From NCBI GenBank assembly GCA_025345505.1, contig JANVCC010009937.1, positions 36,476-100,475 of the forward strand: DNA of 64,000 bases, in the 5' to 3' direction. The translations under genes and the position numbers were made by a program. The notes beneath the pieces are model-generated. The model saw only the letters and a list, made by a program, of their open reading frames with translations, was not told the DNA's origin and made no database searches. Source of the DNA: Todiramphus chloris collaris (Eukaryota; Chordata; Aves; Coraciiformes; Alcedinidae). Shown one piece after another: positions 12,297 through 22,763 of this stretch; position 1 is the first letter of the stretch; every line of letters starts with the position of its first letter.

Positions 12297-12785
12297 TATT
12301 GGTGGATCTCTTGGTGTATTGCCCATTGTGCCACTCACCAACCTTGGAGCACTGGAGGGTGGCTGGACCTCCAATAAAATCACTGGCCAATGTCAACAAG
12401 TTGGAACAAAGGCGGCTTTTCATGGGTACCATCTGGGTACCCAAGAAAAGACAAGCGATGCACGATGCAATTGCTCACCACCTCCTGACCCAGCAATCCA
12501 CTTCCCCTGGCCAACTCCCCCCAGTTTATATACTGAGCATGATATTCTATGGTATGGAATATCCCTTTGGATAATTCTGGTCAGCTGTCCTGGCCATGCT
12601 CCCTCCCAGCTTCTTGTGCACCTGCACACTAGCAAAACATGGGAAAATGAAAAGTCCTTAACTTTGAAGCACTAACTTAGCAACAACTAAAACATTGTGT
12701 TATTGACCTTATACTAAATCCAAAACACAGCACTGTGCTAGCTACTAGGAAGAAAATTAAGTCTGTCCTAGCTAAAACCAGGACA
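12297..12785 (-). mobile_element. Solo or fragmentary ERVL-type LTR
   Basis: On the minus strand it starts TGTCCTGGTTTTAGCTAG, the start common to avian ERVL LTRs, and runs to about 12,297. A TATA-like 'gtttatatactga' lies at 12,521-12,536 and an AATAAAA motif near 12,372. The upper end (CCAGGACA, 12,785) is well defined and the lower end is not. Confidence 0.65.
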
Positions 12786-13251
12786 ATTGATACAACCTCT
12801 GCAAATTCTTTTGTTTTCGAGCGGAGACTCTTGGCTTCTATCATGTAGACACTACCTGCTTTTCCATTTATCTCGAGAAATAAAAAAAATGAATAAACAC
12901 AAGAGGCTTGTGTCAACATTCCTCTTAATGTAATTGAGTATTTCTGCAGTGAATAATTAATTATAATCTGCTTTGCAAGATAAATGTGGCAGTGACCTGC
13001 TCTCTGTGGTAGTAGAATGATGGGGTGTTGCATGATGCATGCTTTCGTTGTTTATGTTAAGCTGCTTGTATGTGCTTGTATGTGCCTGCTGTGAGCTAGA
13101 TGAATTGTCTGCATCAGTTACAAAGCAATACTTACTTTCTGGTTCTTTTGACAAATAAGTATTCTTGATGTTATTTTCATTTTTTTTTCCCTTTGGCTGC
13201 TAAACCATAACTGTCTGAGACAGTTTGGTGAACATGATCTGTAAACGCTCA
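12786..13251. other. Intron-like sequence
   Basis: No exon or transposon recognised between two LTRs. It contains a T9 run near 13,183 and two copies of 'gcttgtatgtg' near 13,063-13,085. Confidence 0.45.
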
Positions 13252-13255
13252 CGCT

Positions 13256-13719
13256 TGTGCAAATCCTTGTAAATGAAGAACTCTCTAACGCTCTGTTTAG
13301 CATTAGAAAGCAGGCATTACTTTATTCAACGCCAGGTGCATGGGGGATCATTCCTCCTAACATGCGCATCCGCTTGGTTCAGCTTCGTTCCTTATATAAT
13401 CATAAAAAATCCCTATTCATTCCATTTCCCTGAATCACCATACATATTCAAAGCATTTCCCCCAAACTCGTTATAATATTTAAATCATCCTTGTGCAGCT
13501 TGCCTCTTTTGGGGTCTTCAGGTGGTCTCTGGGGATCTCTCATGGTCTCTCTGAGTAGCTGGTTTTTAGCATTTAAGGTGTTCTGGTAAGGGTTACATTC
13601 TTAAGCTTCAGTTCTTCTTCCATTGTTAGTTTTATCTTGTTGTTCCAGGATGTGGTTAGTGTTTAAGCTAGTCCTTGCCTGTTGAATACAAAAAGGTACA
13701 AAGTTTTCCGTTCTTGCAA
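13256..13719 (-). mobile_element. Solo LTR, class I family 'L1' (copy b)
   Basis: Closely similar to 2,253-2,714 and 42,416-42,876 along its whole length. The 4-bp direct repeat CGCT flanks it (13,252-13,255 and 13,720-13,723). The 3' terminal CA is missing or altered in this copy, so the last few bases of the boundary are less certain. Confidence 0.75.
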
Positions 13720-13723
13720 CGCT

Positions 13724-14542
13724 CTGGTGGTCTCTAGTGGTTGTTGAAAAGGTGTTTCTTAATGTCCGTTTCATGAACTCTGAGTCTTCCTTCCATATAT
13801 GGTCTTGTCTTGGTTCATCACTCTGTTTCTAGAGTTCTTAAGTTCCTTATCTTGGTGTTAATTGTTGTTTGCTGGTTTATCTGCACTTCCCCAGGTTGTA
13901 CTAGCCACAGTTGTGAAAATTTATGTCCTTGAGTACATTTTTGTCTGAGGCCCCTTGTAACAGTACGTTTTAAAAAATAAAATCAATCTATATATTGTTA
14001 TGGAAAGATATTTTTTTTCTTTCACCCTTCAGCTTTTATTTTGTGAACTAAATTAGCTGAGCATTGACTCTAAGGGTAATGTTGGAAGAAAAGGCTTTAA
14101 TTCAAATGCAGAATATAAGTGATGAGATTTTTCCCCTTCTAAGATTACATCTAATCTTCTAAGTCCTAGAGTAGTACTATTAAGATGTGACTTCGATTAA
14201 ACCTTCAAATCAGGACATTCAGAAATTTCACTTCCTAACCTTAAATCCATGTTGTGCATATACATGTCTTGGTTACTTAAAGGAGAAAATTGGAAAACAT
14301 TTGTTGTCCTTAGTTAAAATGCTCTGACCTCAGTGCAATGGATATTTTGGCTACATTTTAAAATTGATCTGTTCATTAGGTCATATCCCATTGAAATGAG
14401 ATTTTACCTTCATTCTAGTGTGTACAACTTAAACAGGAAATAGAATGAGTCCCCACTATCAAATTGACTGTAGTAAAAACACATTCAAAGTCATCTTAAT
14501 ATTTGTAGCATATGATTAAGTAAACATTGAAGTTACCAGTAT
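13724..14542. other. Intron-like sequence
   Basis: No coding or transposon signal recognised. The first 230 bases are pyrimidine-rich and could be an old repeat, but I could not match them to anything else in the window. Confidence 0.4.
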
Positions 14543-15150
14543 TGGGTCTGAGTGAGATGGGGTTAATTTTCCCCATAGCAGCCCTCCCAGCGCTGTGCTT
14601 TGCATTGAGAGCTAGAAAGGTGCTGATAGCACACCCCTGTTGTGGCTACTGCTGAGCAGGGCTCACACAGCACCAAGGCTGTTTTTCAGCATGCCCCCTG
14701 AAGTGGGATGGGGTGGACAAGATCTTGGGAGGGGACATGACTGGGACAGCTGACCCAAACTGACTGACCAAAGGGACCATATGACATCAAGGGACTGACC
14801 ATACCATATGACATCAGCTGAACTATAAAAGCTAAAAAAAAAAAAAAAAAAAAGGGGGGGGGGGGGGGGGGCACCTGCTTGTCCTCCAGAGCAACCACTA
14901 TGCATTTGGAACCCTGCTTCCTGGAAAAGGGGCCAGACATTGCCTGCTCATGGGAAGTAGAGAATAAATCTTTGTTTTCTTTTGCTTCCATGCACAGCCT
15001 TGCTTTGCTTTTCCATTAAACTGCCTTTGTCTTAGCCCATGAGTTTTATCTTATTTTCTTCCCCCTGGTCCAGATGAGAGGAGGATGGGGAAAGTGATAA
15101 AGCAGCTTGTTGGGAACCTGGCATCCAGCCAAGGTCAAACCACGACAACA
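14543..15150 (+). mobile_element. Solo ERVL-type LTR
   Basis: Begins TGGGTCTGAGTGAGATGGG and ends CCACGACAACA. It contains a TATAAAAG box at 14,824-14,831 and 'agagaataaatc' and 'cattaaactgcc' polyadenylation-type signals. An A20-G18 homopolymer pair at 14,834-14,871 sits just after the TATA box. It is related to the fragment at 44,208-44,332. No clear target duplication was found. Confidence 0.7.
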
Positions 15151-15219
15151 GTGAAGTTTGGTTTAGATTTGCTTTTAGAGGAAATCTAAACAGAAATGTT
15201 TTATGATGCTTCGAGGTGT

Positions 15220-15333
15220 TGTTACCAAATCCTTGTAAATGAAGAACTCTCTAACATTCAGTTTAGCATTAGAAAGCAGGCATTACTTTACTCAGCACTG
15301 GGTGCATGGGGGATCATTCCTCCTAACATGCAC
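15220..15333 (-). mobile_element. Truncated class I LTR, family 'L1' (copy c)
   Basis: The first 114 bp of the same LTR family as 2,253-2,714 (TGTTACCAAATCC and following), cut off at about 15,333. It joins minus-strand integrase there. It shows that the L1 solo LTRs derive from a class I ERV. Confidence 0.75.
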
Positions 15334-15568
15334 CAGGATGATAGGAGTACACCTGTGTATCTAGACCCAAGGGTGTAGTTAAAGTGATATATTTCTGCCT
15401 TCGTTAAGATTTTTATCACTTCCCTTGCTTTGTTGGTACGACAGGGAAAAGCCTCTGTCCACCCAGAGAAGGTGTCTACTAATACCAATAAACACTGGTA
15501 GCAATTCAGAAAAATCAAACTGCCAGTAATCTCCTGGACAGTTTCCCTTTTTGGTGACTTCCATAGGT
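15334..15568 (-). pseudogene. Class I ERV integrase fragment
   Basis: Catalytic core of a gammaretrovirus-like integrase on the minus strand, containing DTFSGWTEAFPCR followed by EVIKIL (about 15,400-15,490). The upstream part reads CPGDYWQFDFSEL, carrying the first catalytic aspartate. The second half of the core, with the SDNG and VERMN blocks, is missing. The fragment is cut at 15,333 by the truncated LTR and at 15,569 by a class II LTR. Confidence 0.8.
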
Positions 15569-15837
15569 TGTGGTGATCAATTCACAGACTCCATCTTGGT
15601 GCAGAAACGAAGACCTTTATTTTACAGACAAGCTCGCTTATATACCCCTGTTCTGGTTGCTATTTTTAGCATTGCAACTCCTCAACATTCTCCTTATCTC
15701 TAACCCAAGGCTGTTTAGCTTCTGCAGTTACAAAGTTTACCTTCCCTAACGACAATGTTCTTTCCCATGGCTTGAAGATCAGCAGATCTGTATTGCTGCT
15801 CCGCTGACTGCTCACTCGTCTCCCACAATTCCCCCTT
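15569..15837 (-). repeat. 3' LTR of class II ERV pol segment
   Basis: A 269-bp LTR, TGTGGTGATC to GTCTCCCACA on the plus strand. It is followed by the polypurine tract (minus-strand AAGAAGGGGGAAT, 15,838-15,850). It contains 'cctttattttac', the reverse of a polyadenylation signal. It does not match the 32,607-32,981 LTR. Confidence 0.8.
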
Positions 15838-15850
15838 CTTTATTAATTTG

Positions 15851-16637
15851 AACAACTAATACCTGCTTAATTGTTTTGTCGACCATTGCTGTCCTGTACC
15901 TGTGGAAACACAAGCATAGCCTCAACCCCATGTTATTAACGTGAATGGACCTTCCCATATATGAGACTCTAGGTTTTGTACCGTGACCTGAGCTTTTCCA
16001 TTAACTCCTGTCCCAGTTCCTACTAAGGACTGAAAATGCCTTAACATCGGTGGCATCCCTTCTATCTCTTGGTTCAAACAATTCAACACATAGAGAGCCT
16101 TATTGATTCGTGCTTGCGGGCTCTCCCCCTGCATTCCCTGTTTTTGTTTTCTAACAGGGCCTTTAGAGATCCATGAGCCCGCTCAACTATAGCCTGACCT
16201 GTGGGAGAATGAGGAATACCAGTAACATGAGTAACACCCCAGTCCTGCAGGAAAGAAGAGACTCTGTGGGAGACATAGCCTGGGCCGTTATCTGTCTTGA
16301 TTTTGTCAGGAACTCCCAATACAGCAAATGCGGTTAGCCAATGTCGGCAGACGTCCTTCGCCTTCTCTCCTGATAAAGGAGTTGCACACGTGGCACCTGA
16401 AAAAGTATCAACAGAAGCATGAACAAAACGAAGGCGACCAAACTCAGAAATGTGAGTAACATCGGTTTGCCATAGTTGCAAGGCTTCAACGCCCCGGAGG
16501 TTGACACCTCCTGGTGTTAGTGGCGTTAGCAATTGGCAATCTGGGCAGGCCGATTCAATCTGTCGAGCCTGTTCCAGAGTAATAGAAAACATTAGTTTCA
16601 AGGCCTTTGCTGACTGATGATAAAAACTGTGAGAAAG
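15851..16637 (-). pseudogene. Class II integrase (pol C-terminus)
   Basis: Betaretrovirus-like integrase. The 172-residue frame at 16,083-16,601 has the CPDC half of the zinc finger (residues about 18-21), LWQTDVTH with the first catalytic aspartate, KTDNGPGY with the second, and AIVERAHG with the glutamate. The C-terminal DNA-binding region continues in another frame at 15,922-16,134 (SHIWEGPFTLITWG). A frameshift near 16,100 and a stop at about 16,602 break it. The pol end runs almost directly into the PPT, so no env was present in this element. Confidence 0.85.
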
Positions 16638-17273
16638 TCAAGCTTGTTCAAGCGTTGCTGGAGTTGGTGGCGTCACAGCAGCCACTCCGGCCAAGAGGTC
16701 CACTTGGGCATTTCCTTCTGCAATAGGTCTGGGCAAGGATGAATGGCTGTGTACATGCATGATAAAATAGGACTCACTTCTTCGACTCACCAATGTCCAG
16801 AGCTGCTTTAACAGAAAAAATAATTGTTCGTTAGGCACCTCTTTTACCAATTCCCGTTCAATACGAGACACAACACCCACAACATATTGTGAATCAGACA
16901 CAATGTTAACCGCAGTTGGCCATAGTTCCAGAGCTCTCACAACCACGGTGAGCTCTACAATCTGTGGAGGAGATCCTTTTACCATTTGAACATCGCTTGC
17001 CCATTCACCACCGTTGCTCTTTCGCCACACAACCACCTCTCGACCTGTCTGGCTAGAACCATCTGTAAATAGTGTAGGTGCGTCTGAAGGAACGCTGCTA
17101 CGTCGAGGTTGCTCCATAATCGTAATTGCCTGAAAAAACCCACATAGTTTATGTGCTGGCATGTGTGTGGAAATAGCTCCTGTAAAACCGCAGAGAGCCA
17201 TTTGTATATGCATTGATGATTGTAATGCCCAGTCCATATATGTCTTCTCTAGCGGCAGTGTGATAGTAGCCAC
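16638..17273 (-). pseudogene. Class II RNase H
   Basis: RNase H domain of betaretrovirus-like pol in a 211-residue open frame. All expected acidic positions are readable: LFTDGSS (Asp), QIVELTVVVRAL (Glu), IVSDSQYV (Asp) and the late EGNAQVDLLAG (Asp). A stop codon separates it from integrase at about 16,639, so it is broken as part of pol even though the domain itself is intact. Confidence 0.85.
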
Positions 17274-17632
17274 GTAGTTCTCGCAAACACTGTCTCCCTT
17301 TGATTATCAGGGTAGCGATCATTTCAATGTGCGTGACAATGGTTTTATGACGCTGATGCGATAAGAAAAGCCACTCAATGATTCTAAGAGGATCCTGTGT
17401 GTTGTTAGGATCCCACTTGTCCGATTAAACCTACCGGTTGAAATACAGGGTTAAAAACATATAATGTCAAGGGTCACTAAAATAATCCTGTTTGCTTGCC
17501 GCTGACCAACGGCCTGCACTACATCCTGCAAAGCCCTTTTTGCCTCAGCAGTCAGCCTCCGTGGTTAACTCAAAGCTGGATCCCCTTTAATAACACAAAT
17601 AAGGGGTGTAAATCCTCATCGCTGTTATAAAT
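17274..17632 (-). pseudogene. Class II RT thumb/connection remnant
   Basis: Minus-strand RT thumb and connection, readable in pieces as DEDLHPLF, LTAEAKRALQDVVQAV and QRQANRI with stops between. It continues the RT found at 18,546-18,735 once the intervening solo LTR and one TCGC copy are disregarded, and the reading frame is kept across that junction. Confidence 0.75.
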
Positions 17633-18541
17633 GAAACCAAAATTGTCTTTAAATAAAAAATAAAAATTTATTAGTGATGGGGAATGATCAAGCAGCGCTG
17701 GGTGCACGGGGAGTCTGCGCTCCACCAACACGCACACCAAGATGTCAAGCAGGCAGGCATTTATTACACTAAATCATGCATATCCAACAGCGTTAACTAC
17801 ATATTCATTATATGGGATTGGGTTATTATAATCAGGTCCAGGGACTCATTATCATAGGTCTCCTCCCTTTGGCACTTGCGCACTGCTGTCTGGTGGTCGT
17901 GGGCCGGGGTCTTCAGGAGGAAGGCCCCCAGTCTTCCTCGCAGTGTACTTGTCACCTTTTGTCTCAAAATGATGAGTTGCGATGAGTCAGAAATCACAGG
18001 GTTGGTGTGACCTGGCTTGTCTGTGGGAGGCTCTCCTGTATTCCTCCCTGTCTGGGAGTTATTTTCCCTTATCTACAAAGACCAAGACTACACAAGACAG
18101 GCTACAGGATTTCTGAGAACCTTGATAACTCTCAAGGCTATGTAAGACAGGCTACAGCTTACAATTATGTAAGGCAAAACACAGCTTATAACTATGTAAG
18201 ACAAACTATGTAAAACAAAACACAGCTTACAACTATGTAAGACAAAGCACAGTTTACAACTATGTAAAACAAGCTACAGTTTACAAGGCTACTAGGCTAG
18301 GATTTATGAGGACATTTACAACTCAGGCCTCGGCCAGGCCTGTATCCGGTGGGAGTAGGGATGATGTCCTGGAGGGCCGAGTCCCCAGCAGGGCACAATA
18401 CATTTGGTGCCTTTCCATACCTGATTTGGTGCTTTTATTAGAGCAAACCAGCTTAAGCGATTGGTTTACCTGTTCCCTTTTAACAGCAACCCCCTGTTGC
18501 CACATCTTATTGACACGAATCATCCAATTTTCTTCATTACA
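17633..18541 (-). mobile_element. Solo class I LTR inserted in class II RT
   Basis: A 909-bp LTR (TGTTATAAATG to TTCATTACA on the plus strand) flanked by TCGC at 17,629-17,632 and 18,542-18,545. The lower part contains the 'cagcgctgggtgcacggggagtctgc' block shared in style with the 19,603 LTR. It also contains an internal array of about 27-bp repeats (18,139-18,290). A minus-strand frame at 18,323-18,523 lies inside the LTR and has no recognised family. Confidence 0.75.
18139..18290. repeat. Tandem repeat of about 27 bp in solo LTR
   Basis: Five to six imperfect copies of a unit resembling TATGTAAGACAAAACACAGC followed by TTACAAC, some truncated to about 14 bp. It lies in the U3 side of the LTR, where repeated transcription-factor sites are common in retroviruses. 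That role is only a guess. Confidence 0.8.
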
Positions 18542-18545
18542 TCGC

Positions 18546-18735
18546 TAATTCCTAATAGAGGGCGAACCCAGTTAATTGTTCCTAGGACCTTTTGCAAATC
18601 ATTCAGTGTTTTCACATCAATTCCTAATTTGACCCTTTGAGGGCTAATAGTTTGATCCAATATTTTCCAGCCTAAATATTTCCACGGAGACATACGCTGG
18701 ACTGTCTCCGGCACTCACAGCTCCTCCCATGCTGA
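18546..18735 (-). pseudogene. Class II RT fragment
   Basis: RT thumb start on the minus strand: MSPWKYLGWKI, then KTLNDLQKVLGTINWVRPLL, typical of betaretrovirus RT after the YMDD palm. The fingers and palm with the catalytic box are missing. Upstream (18,736-18,840) the viral similarity stops and a CpG-rich block follows. Confidence 0.85.
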
Positions 18736-18839
18736 ATTCCTAATATAATTCAATTAGTTTTCGAAATACATTAGGAGGAGAGTTTTTCCCAAAAGTGTAA
18801 CTATGTGATGGATTCTCAGTTCTTCTTTAAGAAGCACAG

Positions 18840-19207
18840 CGCAAACGAATCCCGTTCTGCTGCGGGCCCTGGACCGTGCATGGGGGAGACCCACCCGGGG
18901 GGGTGGGCGGGGAAATGAAGGCTGGAGAGCGCTCTGGTGGTGCGGGCGGGAGCGGGGCGGGGGCGATGGCCGAGAGAGGGGAAGCCGGCGCAAGTGGAGG
19001 GCGGCGTGCCGCCGGCGTTACCCTCTCCCGGGCCGCACGTCGGAGGGGTCCGCGGGTCGCCAACGCCGGTTGTGTTTGTGCGAGAGACGGCTCGGGGGTC
19101 TAGGGAATGAAAGGGGCGAGGGGAAGGGGAGGGGGGAGGCCCCGCCGCGGGGCTACCGGCGCTCAGCCGTCCGCCCGCCGCGGCGCCGTCGCCTCCATGG
19201 TGCGGCT
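18840..19207. other. CpG-rich block of non-retroviral appearance
   Basis: About 370 bp of very GC- and CpG-rich DNA between class II RT and capsid remnants, where protease and most of RT would be expected. It contains G-rich runs, ATGG contexts on both strands (such as GCCTCCATGG at about 19,193-19,202) and a donor-like GTATGT at 19,210. It looks like a host CpG-island promoter or first exon, but I do not recognise a gene. A GC-rich viral spacer or an assembly join are alternatives. Confidence 0.5.
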
Positions 19208-19602
19208 CAGTATGTGACAGGATAAGCCTGAAGGGCTTCAGCGAGAGCTCCGTCCCCGGCTTCCATCGCTTCCTGTCGGATACGCGCCCAATGACGCTGG
19301 GGGTCGAGGCGTATAGATCGGGCTCCTTTTCCGGATCGACTGTCCTTCCACAGCAGTCTCTGGGTCGGGGTGAGCAACATATCGGTCATTTGCTGGCAAT
19401 CATATGGTGTTAACAGCTGTGCCCCAAGGATATTATCGAGTGAGCTTGCGTAAACGGGGCCATTAGACCGTAACTCTGTACTGATTTACGAACCTCTTTT
19501 GTCATGTCTCAATGAAACGGAGCCCGCTTATTTGGCTGACCTTGGGTCAGGGTAACCGGGAAGGCGGACAGTAAAATGACTCCCTCACTCATCGCTTCCC
19601 TG
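19207..19602 (-). pseudogene. Class II gag capsid N-terminal domain
   Basis: Minus-strand capsid sequence. SAFPVTLTQGQPNKRAPF opens the N-terminal domain, VRKSVQSYGLMAPFTQA follows, then LLTPYDCQQMTDMLLTPTQR and LLWKDS (60-residue frame at 19,207-19,389). At least one stop breaks it. It ends abruptly at the CpG-rich block. At 19,603 it is interrupted by the class I provirus, and it matches the gag segment beyond 31,741 in position. Confidence 0.8.
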
Positions 19603-20124
19603 TGTTATGAATAAAGATTCCATCCATTAGCTAGTAATGGTTATGTTTATTATTTGGGGTTAATAAAAGGCAAGTAAACACCGCTGGGTCCACGGGGAGT
19701 CTTCCCTCTACCAACACGCACGCAGGACACAACAACAGATCCTCTTTTATACTTTTTATCCTAATACATATTCATAGTAATTCCAAGAAGAGGGAGGGTC
19801 ATTGTAATTAAGTGTTTTGGAAGGGGCGTTCCCGCTTTAGCACATGCATTCCCTGTCCTGGTGGTCTCTCTGGTGGTCGTCCACAATGAAAGTTGTAGTC
19901 TTCCTCACTGGTTCCGTCCTTCACCCGACCTCCACCTCATCTCCTTGTCCTTATAAGGTCCGTCTGGGCCACAAATGTTGCGGCTAGACAAATGATGAGC
20001 ATGTGGAAACTGTTTCATTCCTGCTTCTGTTGGTTCAGTACTTTTCCACAGCTTATCTACATTAGTGACTCTCCCGGCATGCCTCACCACACCACCGACA
20101 CGAATTTTGACACCATTTATCACA
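19603..20124 (-). repeat. 3' LTR of class I provirus
   Basis: A 522-bp LTR, TGTTATGAATAAAG to TTTATCACA on the plus strand. It is near-identical to 31,223-31,740. Next to it lies the polypurine tract (minus-strand AAAAAGAAGATGAGGGAT, 20,125-20,142). The boundaries were set where the two copies diverge and by the TG/CA ends. Confidence 0.9.
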
Positions 20125-20129
20125 ATCCC

Positions 20130-20498
20130 TCATCTTCTTTTTAATATCATCAATTTGTGTCTTTTCTTCAAATTTAGTAAGAGCCAATATAATTTTAGTA
20201 TCTTCTGTTTTGGATCATAGGTTTTCAGAATCGTTAAAGGCTTTCCATTTTTCCCAGATCCTTCTGCATAGCTTATTGGGGTGCTGATAAATTGCATACT
20301 TTTAACTACATGCCGGATGAGCACTGTAAAGCAGAGTATCATACATAGGATAAAGATCAAAACTACAACACCACATAAAAACAGAAATAACATTCTTTTA
20401 ACCTGTGGCCCACCTGGGAGCCAAGAAAACATGTCCCATTCTTGTACTGGAACATGGGCCAAATTTCTTATCATCATTTGATATTTCTTAGCAACCAT
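20130..20498 (-). pseudogene. Env transmembrane-subunit remnant of class I provirus
   Basis: A 122-residue frame with a strongly hydrophobic segment at about residues 36-58 (RMLFLFLCGVVVLIFILCMI begins it). A tryptophan-containing membrane-proximal stretch precedes it and a basic tail follows. This is the C-terminal end of a retroviral TM subunit. The surface subunit, fusion peptide and ectodomain are gone: 20,499-21,007 shows only broken sequence. The frame ends just before the PPT, as expected for env. Confidence 0.65.
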
Positions 20499-21007
20499 TG
20501 GGATCCCATACTTAACCTTTGTTCCTTACATATTCTTATCTATTTTAGTAGGCATATACCAATTGAGACTGCCTAAGGTTGTCAGAGTGCAGAGGGTCCA
20601 GAAACCAGCTGACTATGTCTAGAAGTCCGGCTGAGGCCATTCTTCCCGGCAGTCAATACCTTAAGGGATTGCAGCACTTGGTAGACCCTTTATATGCCAC
20701 AGTAGTGAGTGGTTCCTTCCCCAGTCTTGCCTTCCCCCTTCCATAAGCTTGGTTCCTTCAAGTCATTATTTTTTAACCCTCGACAACCTTTTCGGAGACT
20801 ACAACTCAGTAGTGCCTTTCCTTCAGATCCACTTCCCTAAACCATGGGTTCTTTAGATATTAATCATCCTTTCTGTATGGAATTCCACTGGTTGCCAAGA
20901 TATATATATATATGTATTAGTCCCAAATTAGTCAATTTTTCTTCAATTACAACTTTAACTCTCCTGGAGCAGACTCAATCCTCCAAGCTTCGGTAGTTAT
21001 AGGTCCC
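20499..21007 (-). pseudogene. Integrase end and decayed pol-env junction of class I provirus
   Basis: The first about 50 bases on the minus strand (21,007 down to about 20,955) finish the integrase C-terminus that is cut at 26,551, in the same frame (TTEAWRIESAPGEL, then a stop). The rest has no readable env and contains a (TA)n tract near 20,901-20,912. This segment shows that most of env was deleted before or after insertion. Confidence 0.65.
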
Positions 21008-21359
21008 TGTCGCTGTTTATGCCGGGAGCGGAGAGTTGCAGCAACATATAAATTCAGCAAGAGCAGGCAAAAGAAGCAACTTTATTAATTTACAACCCCA
21101 TTTTATATACCCCAGCCCCATAGTGCGATTGGTCAGTGATCGCCCATCTCCTAGGGTGATTGGCTAAAGTCCTACAGCACCTATTTCAAAATATTTTTAC
21201 AATGTACCATAAACAGAACTTATCAAAACATCATGTGTTAGTCTAGTTTACAAAACCGTCCTACTGTTTCTCATAACACGTGTGAGAAAGGCAGGATTCT
21301 CACCGAATATTGTGAGAACCTAGGAAAATTCCTCTGCTAGCAGCTTTTCAGCATCCACA
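21008..21359 (-). repeat. 3' LTR of nested class II provirus
   Basis: TGTCGCTG to AGCATCCACA on the plus strand. It is followed by the polypurine tract (minus-strand CAAAAAGGGGGAAT, 21,360-21,373). Differences from the 5' copy are scattered single substitutions. Confidence 0.92.
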
Positions 21360-21373
21360 ATTCCCCCTTTTTG

Positions 21374-21732
21374 TTTAAAGACCAAAAAGGTATCATTTGT
21401 AAACCTCTGTGGGTAGTCTTGCAGAAGAGAGAACAAACGCAGCATAAGGGATCTGCTTGGTAATGGCCAGTTACCAAACAGAGCCTAAATCGGATGCTGA
21501 TAAGGGGTTGGTCTGGTAATGGCCAGTTACCAGACAGAGCCCAAATCAGATGCTGCTTTAAAATGGGCAGAGAGTCTCCAGTGATGCCATAGGAAATACA
21601 TCTAGCATACAAACTTCTAAATCACAATTCTATCAGGTATTAATCTTAAATAGAAATTTACATCAGTTATTAATTCTAATATAGCCTTAAGGGCCTTAAC
21701 TTTCTGACTCCATAACAAAAGAAACTTAAAGT
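21374..21732 (-). other. 3' untranslated region of nested class II provirus
   Basis: About 360 bp between the integrase stop and the PPT without a readable env. It holds two imperfect copies of a roughly 50-bp segment around 'ggtaatggccagttaccaaacagagcc' (about 21,451-21,482 and 21,515-21,546), a small direct duplication. Confidence 0.6.
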
Positions 21733-22665
21733 TCAGTCTCTGCTTGTGGAAGGACCATCTGCCTGATGGTCGGTATCCTGGTCATCACCAGAAGGATCAT
21801 TTGGTTGATGATCTGCATTCTGGTCAGCATTTGGAGGTTGCCTGTTCTGTCTCTGGTGCCGCAGGTCAGGCCAAACACATCTTGCAGGTAGCCACCGTAC
21901 CCCAGTATCTGTGGAAACGCAAGCATACCCACGACCCCAAGCAATAAGCTCATGCGGGCCTTCCCAATTGTTGGTGAGCAGATCCTGTACCCAGACTTTT
22001 GCCCGAGGCAGGTGCGTCTCGCCTGACGACTGCAATGAGAGAAAATGATTCAGAATAACAGGATTATTTGAAATTGGTGGCACTGTGAGATGATTAATTG
22101 TATACAAAGCTTTTTCTAGTCGTCTCTGTGGGGTTTCTCCATGCATTCCCCTTTTGTTTTTCCAAAACACGCTTCAAAGTGCCATGAGCGCGTTCAACAA
22201 TAGCTTGGCCGGTAGGAGAATGCGGAATACCAAAAGTGTGGTCTACACCCCATAGGTGCAAGAACTGCCGTGTCTTCTGCGAGGCGTAGGCAGGACCATT
22301 ATCGGTTTTCACAGCAGACGGCACGCCCAGGACCGAGAAAGCCAATTTCCAATGGGCAATGGCATCACGGCCTTTCTCTCCAGTGTGAGCAGAAGCCTCC
22401 ATAGCCGAGGAGAAAGTGTCAATGGACACGTGCACATATTTAAACCAGCCAAATTCAGGGACGTGCGTTACATCCGTTTGCCAAAGCTGCAAGGCTTTTA
22501 GGCCTCTGGGGTTTACCCCTGGTGGCAAAGGTGCAGCGAGCCCATGACAGTCGGCACAAGCACTGACAATGTCACGAGCCTCAATTGGCATTAAGTGAAA
22601 CTGCTTCTGCAGGGTATGTGCACTTTGATGGAAGACACCGTGCGATGCCTTGGCTTGTGCAATTT
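21733..22665 (-). pseudogene. Integrase of nested class II provirus
   Basis: Betaretrovirus-like integrase. The zinc finger is complete (HGVFH, then CADC, about 22,560-22,655). The core follows in the frame at 22,094-22,591 with LWQTDVTHV (Asp), KTDNGPAY (Asp) and AIVERAHG (Glu). The C-terminal DNA-binding domain continues in another frame at 21,733-22,170 (NNWEGPHELIAWGRGYACV). A frameshift near 22,130 separates core and tail. All three catalytic residues are readable, but the domain has no RT/RNase H upstream. Confidence 0.88.
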
Positions 22666-22763
22666 TGTCAGGCTGAGGCGCTACCCATGCAAGATTGGTC
22701 TGTTAGTCAGTCACCGCAAAGGCAGCGTAGGAAACTGTGCGCCCTTACACACAGTGACCCCTA

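Noticed and set aside
18876..19103. 75-codon plus-strand frame starting ATGCACGG in the CpG-rich block, and a second ATGGCC start inside it
   Set aside because: The composition is CpG-island-like and no family is recognisable; I kept the block as unexplained rather than calling a gene.
19905..20123. Minus-strand frame repeated at 31,521-31,784, at first taken for an env end
   Set aside because: It lies inside the paired class I LTRs; a polypurine tract and the TG/CA ends place the LTR boundary at 20,124 and 31,740.
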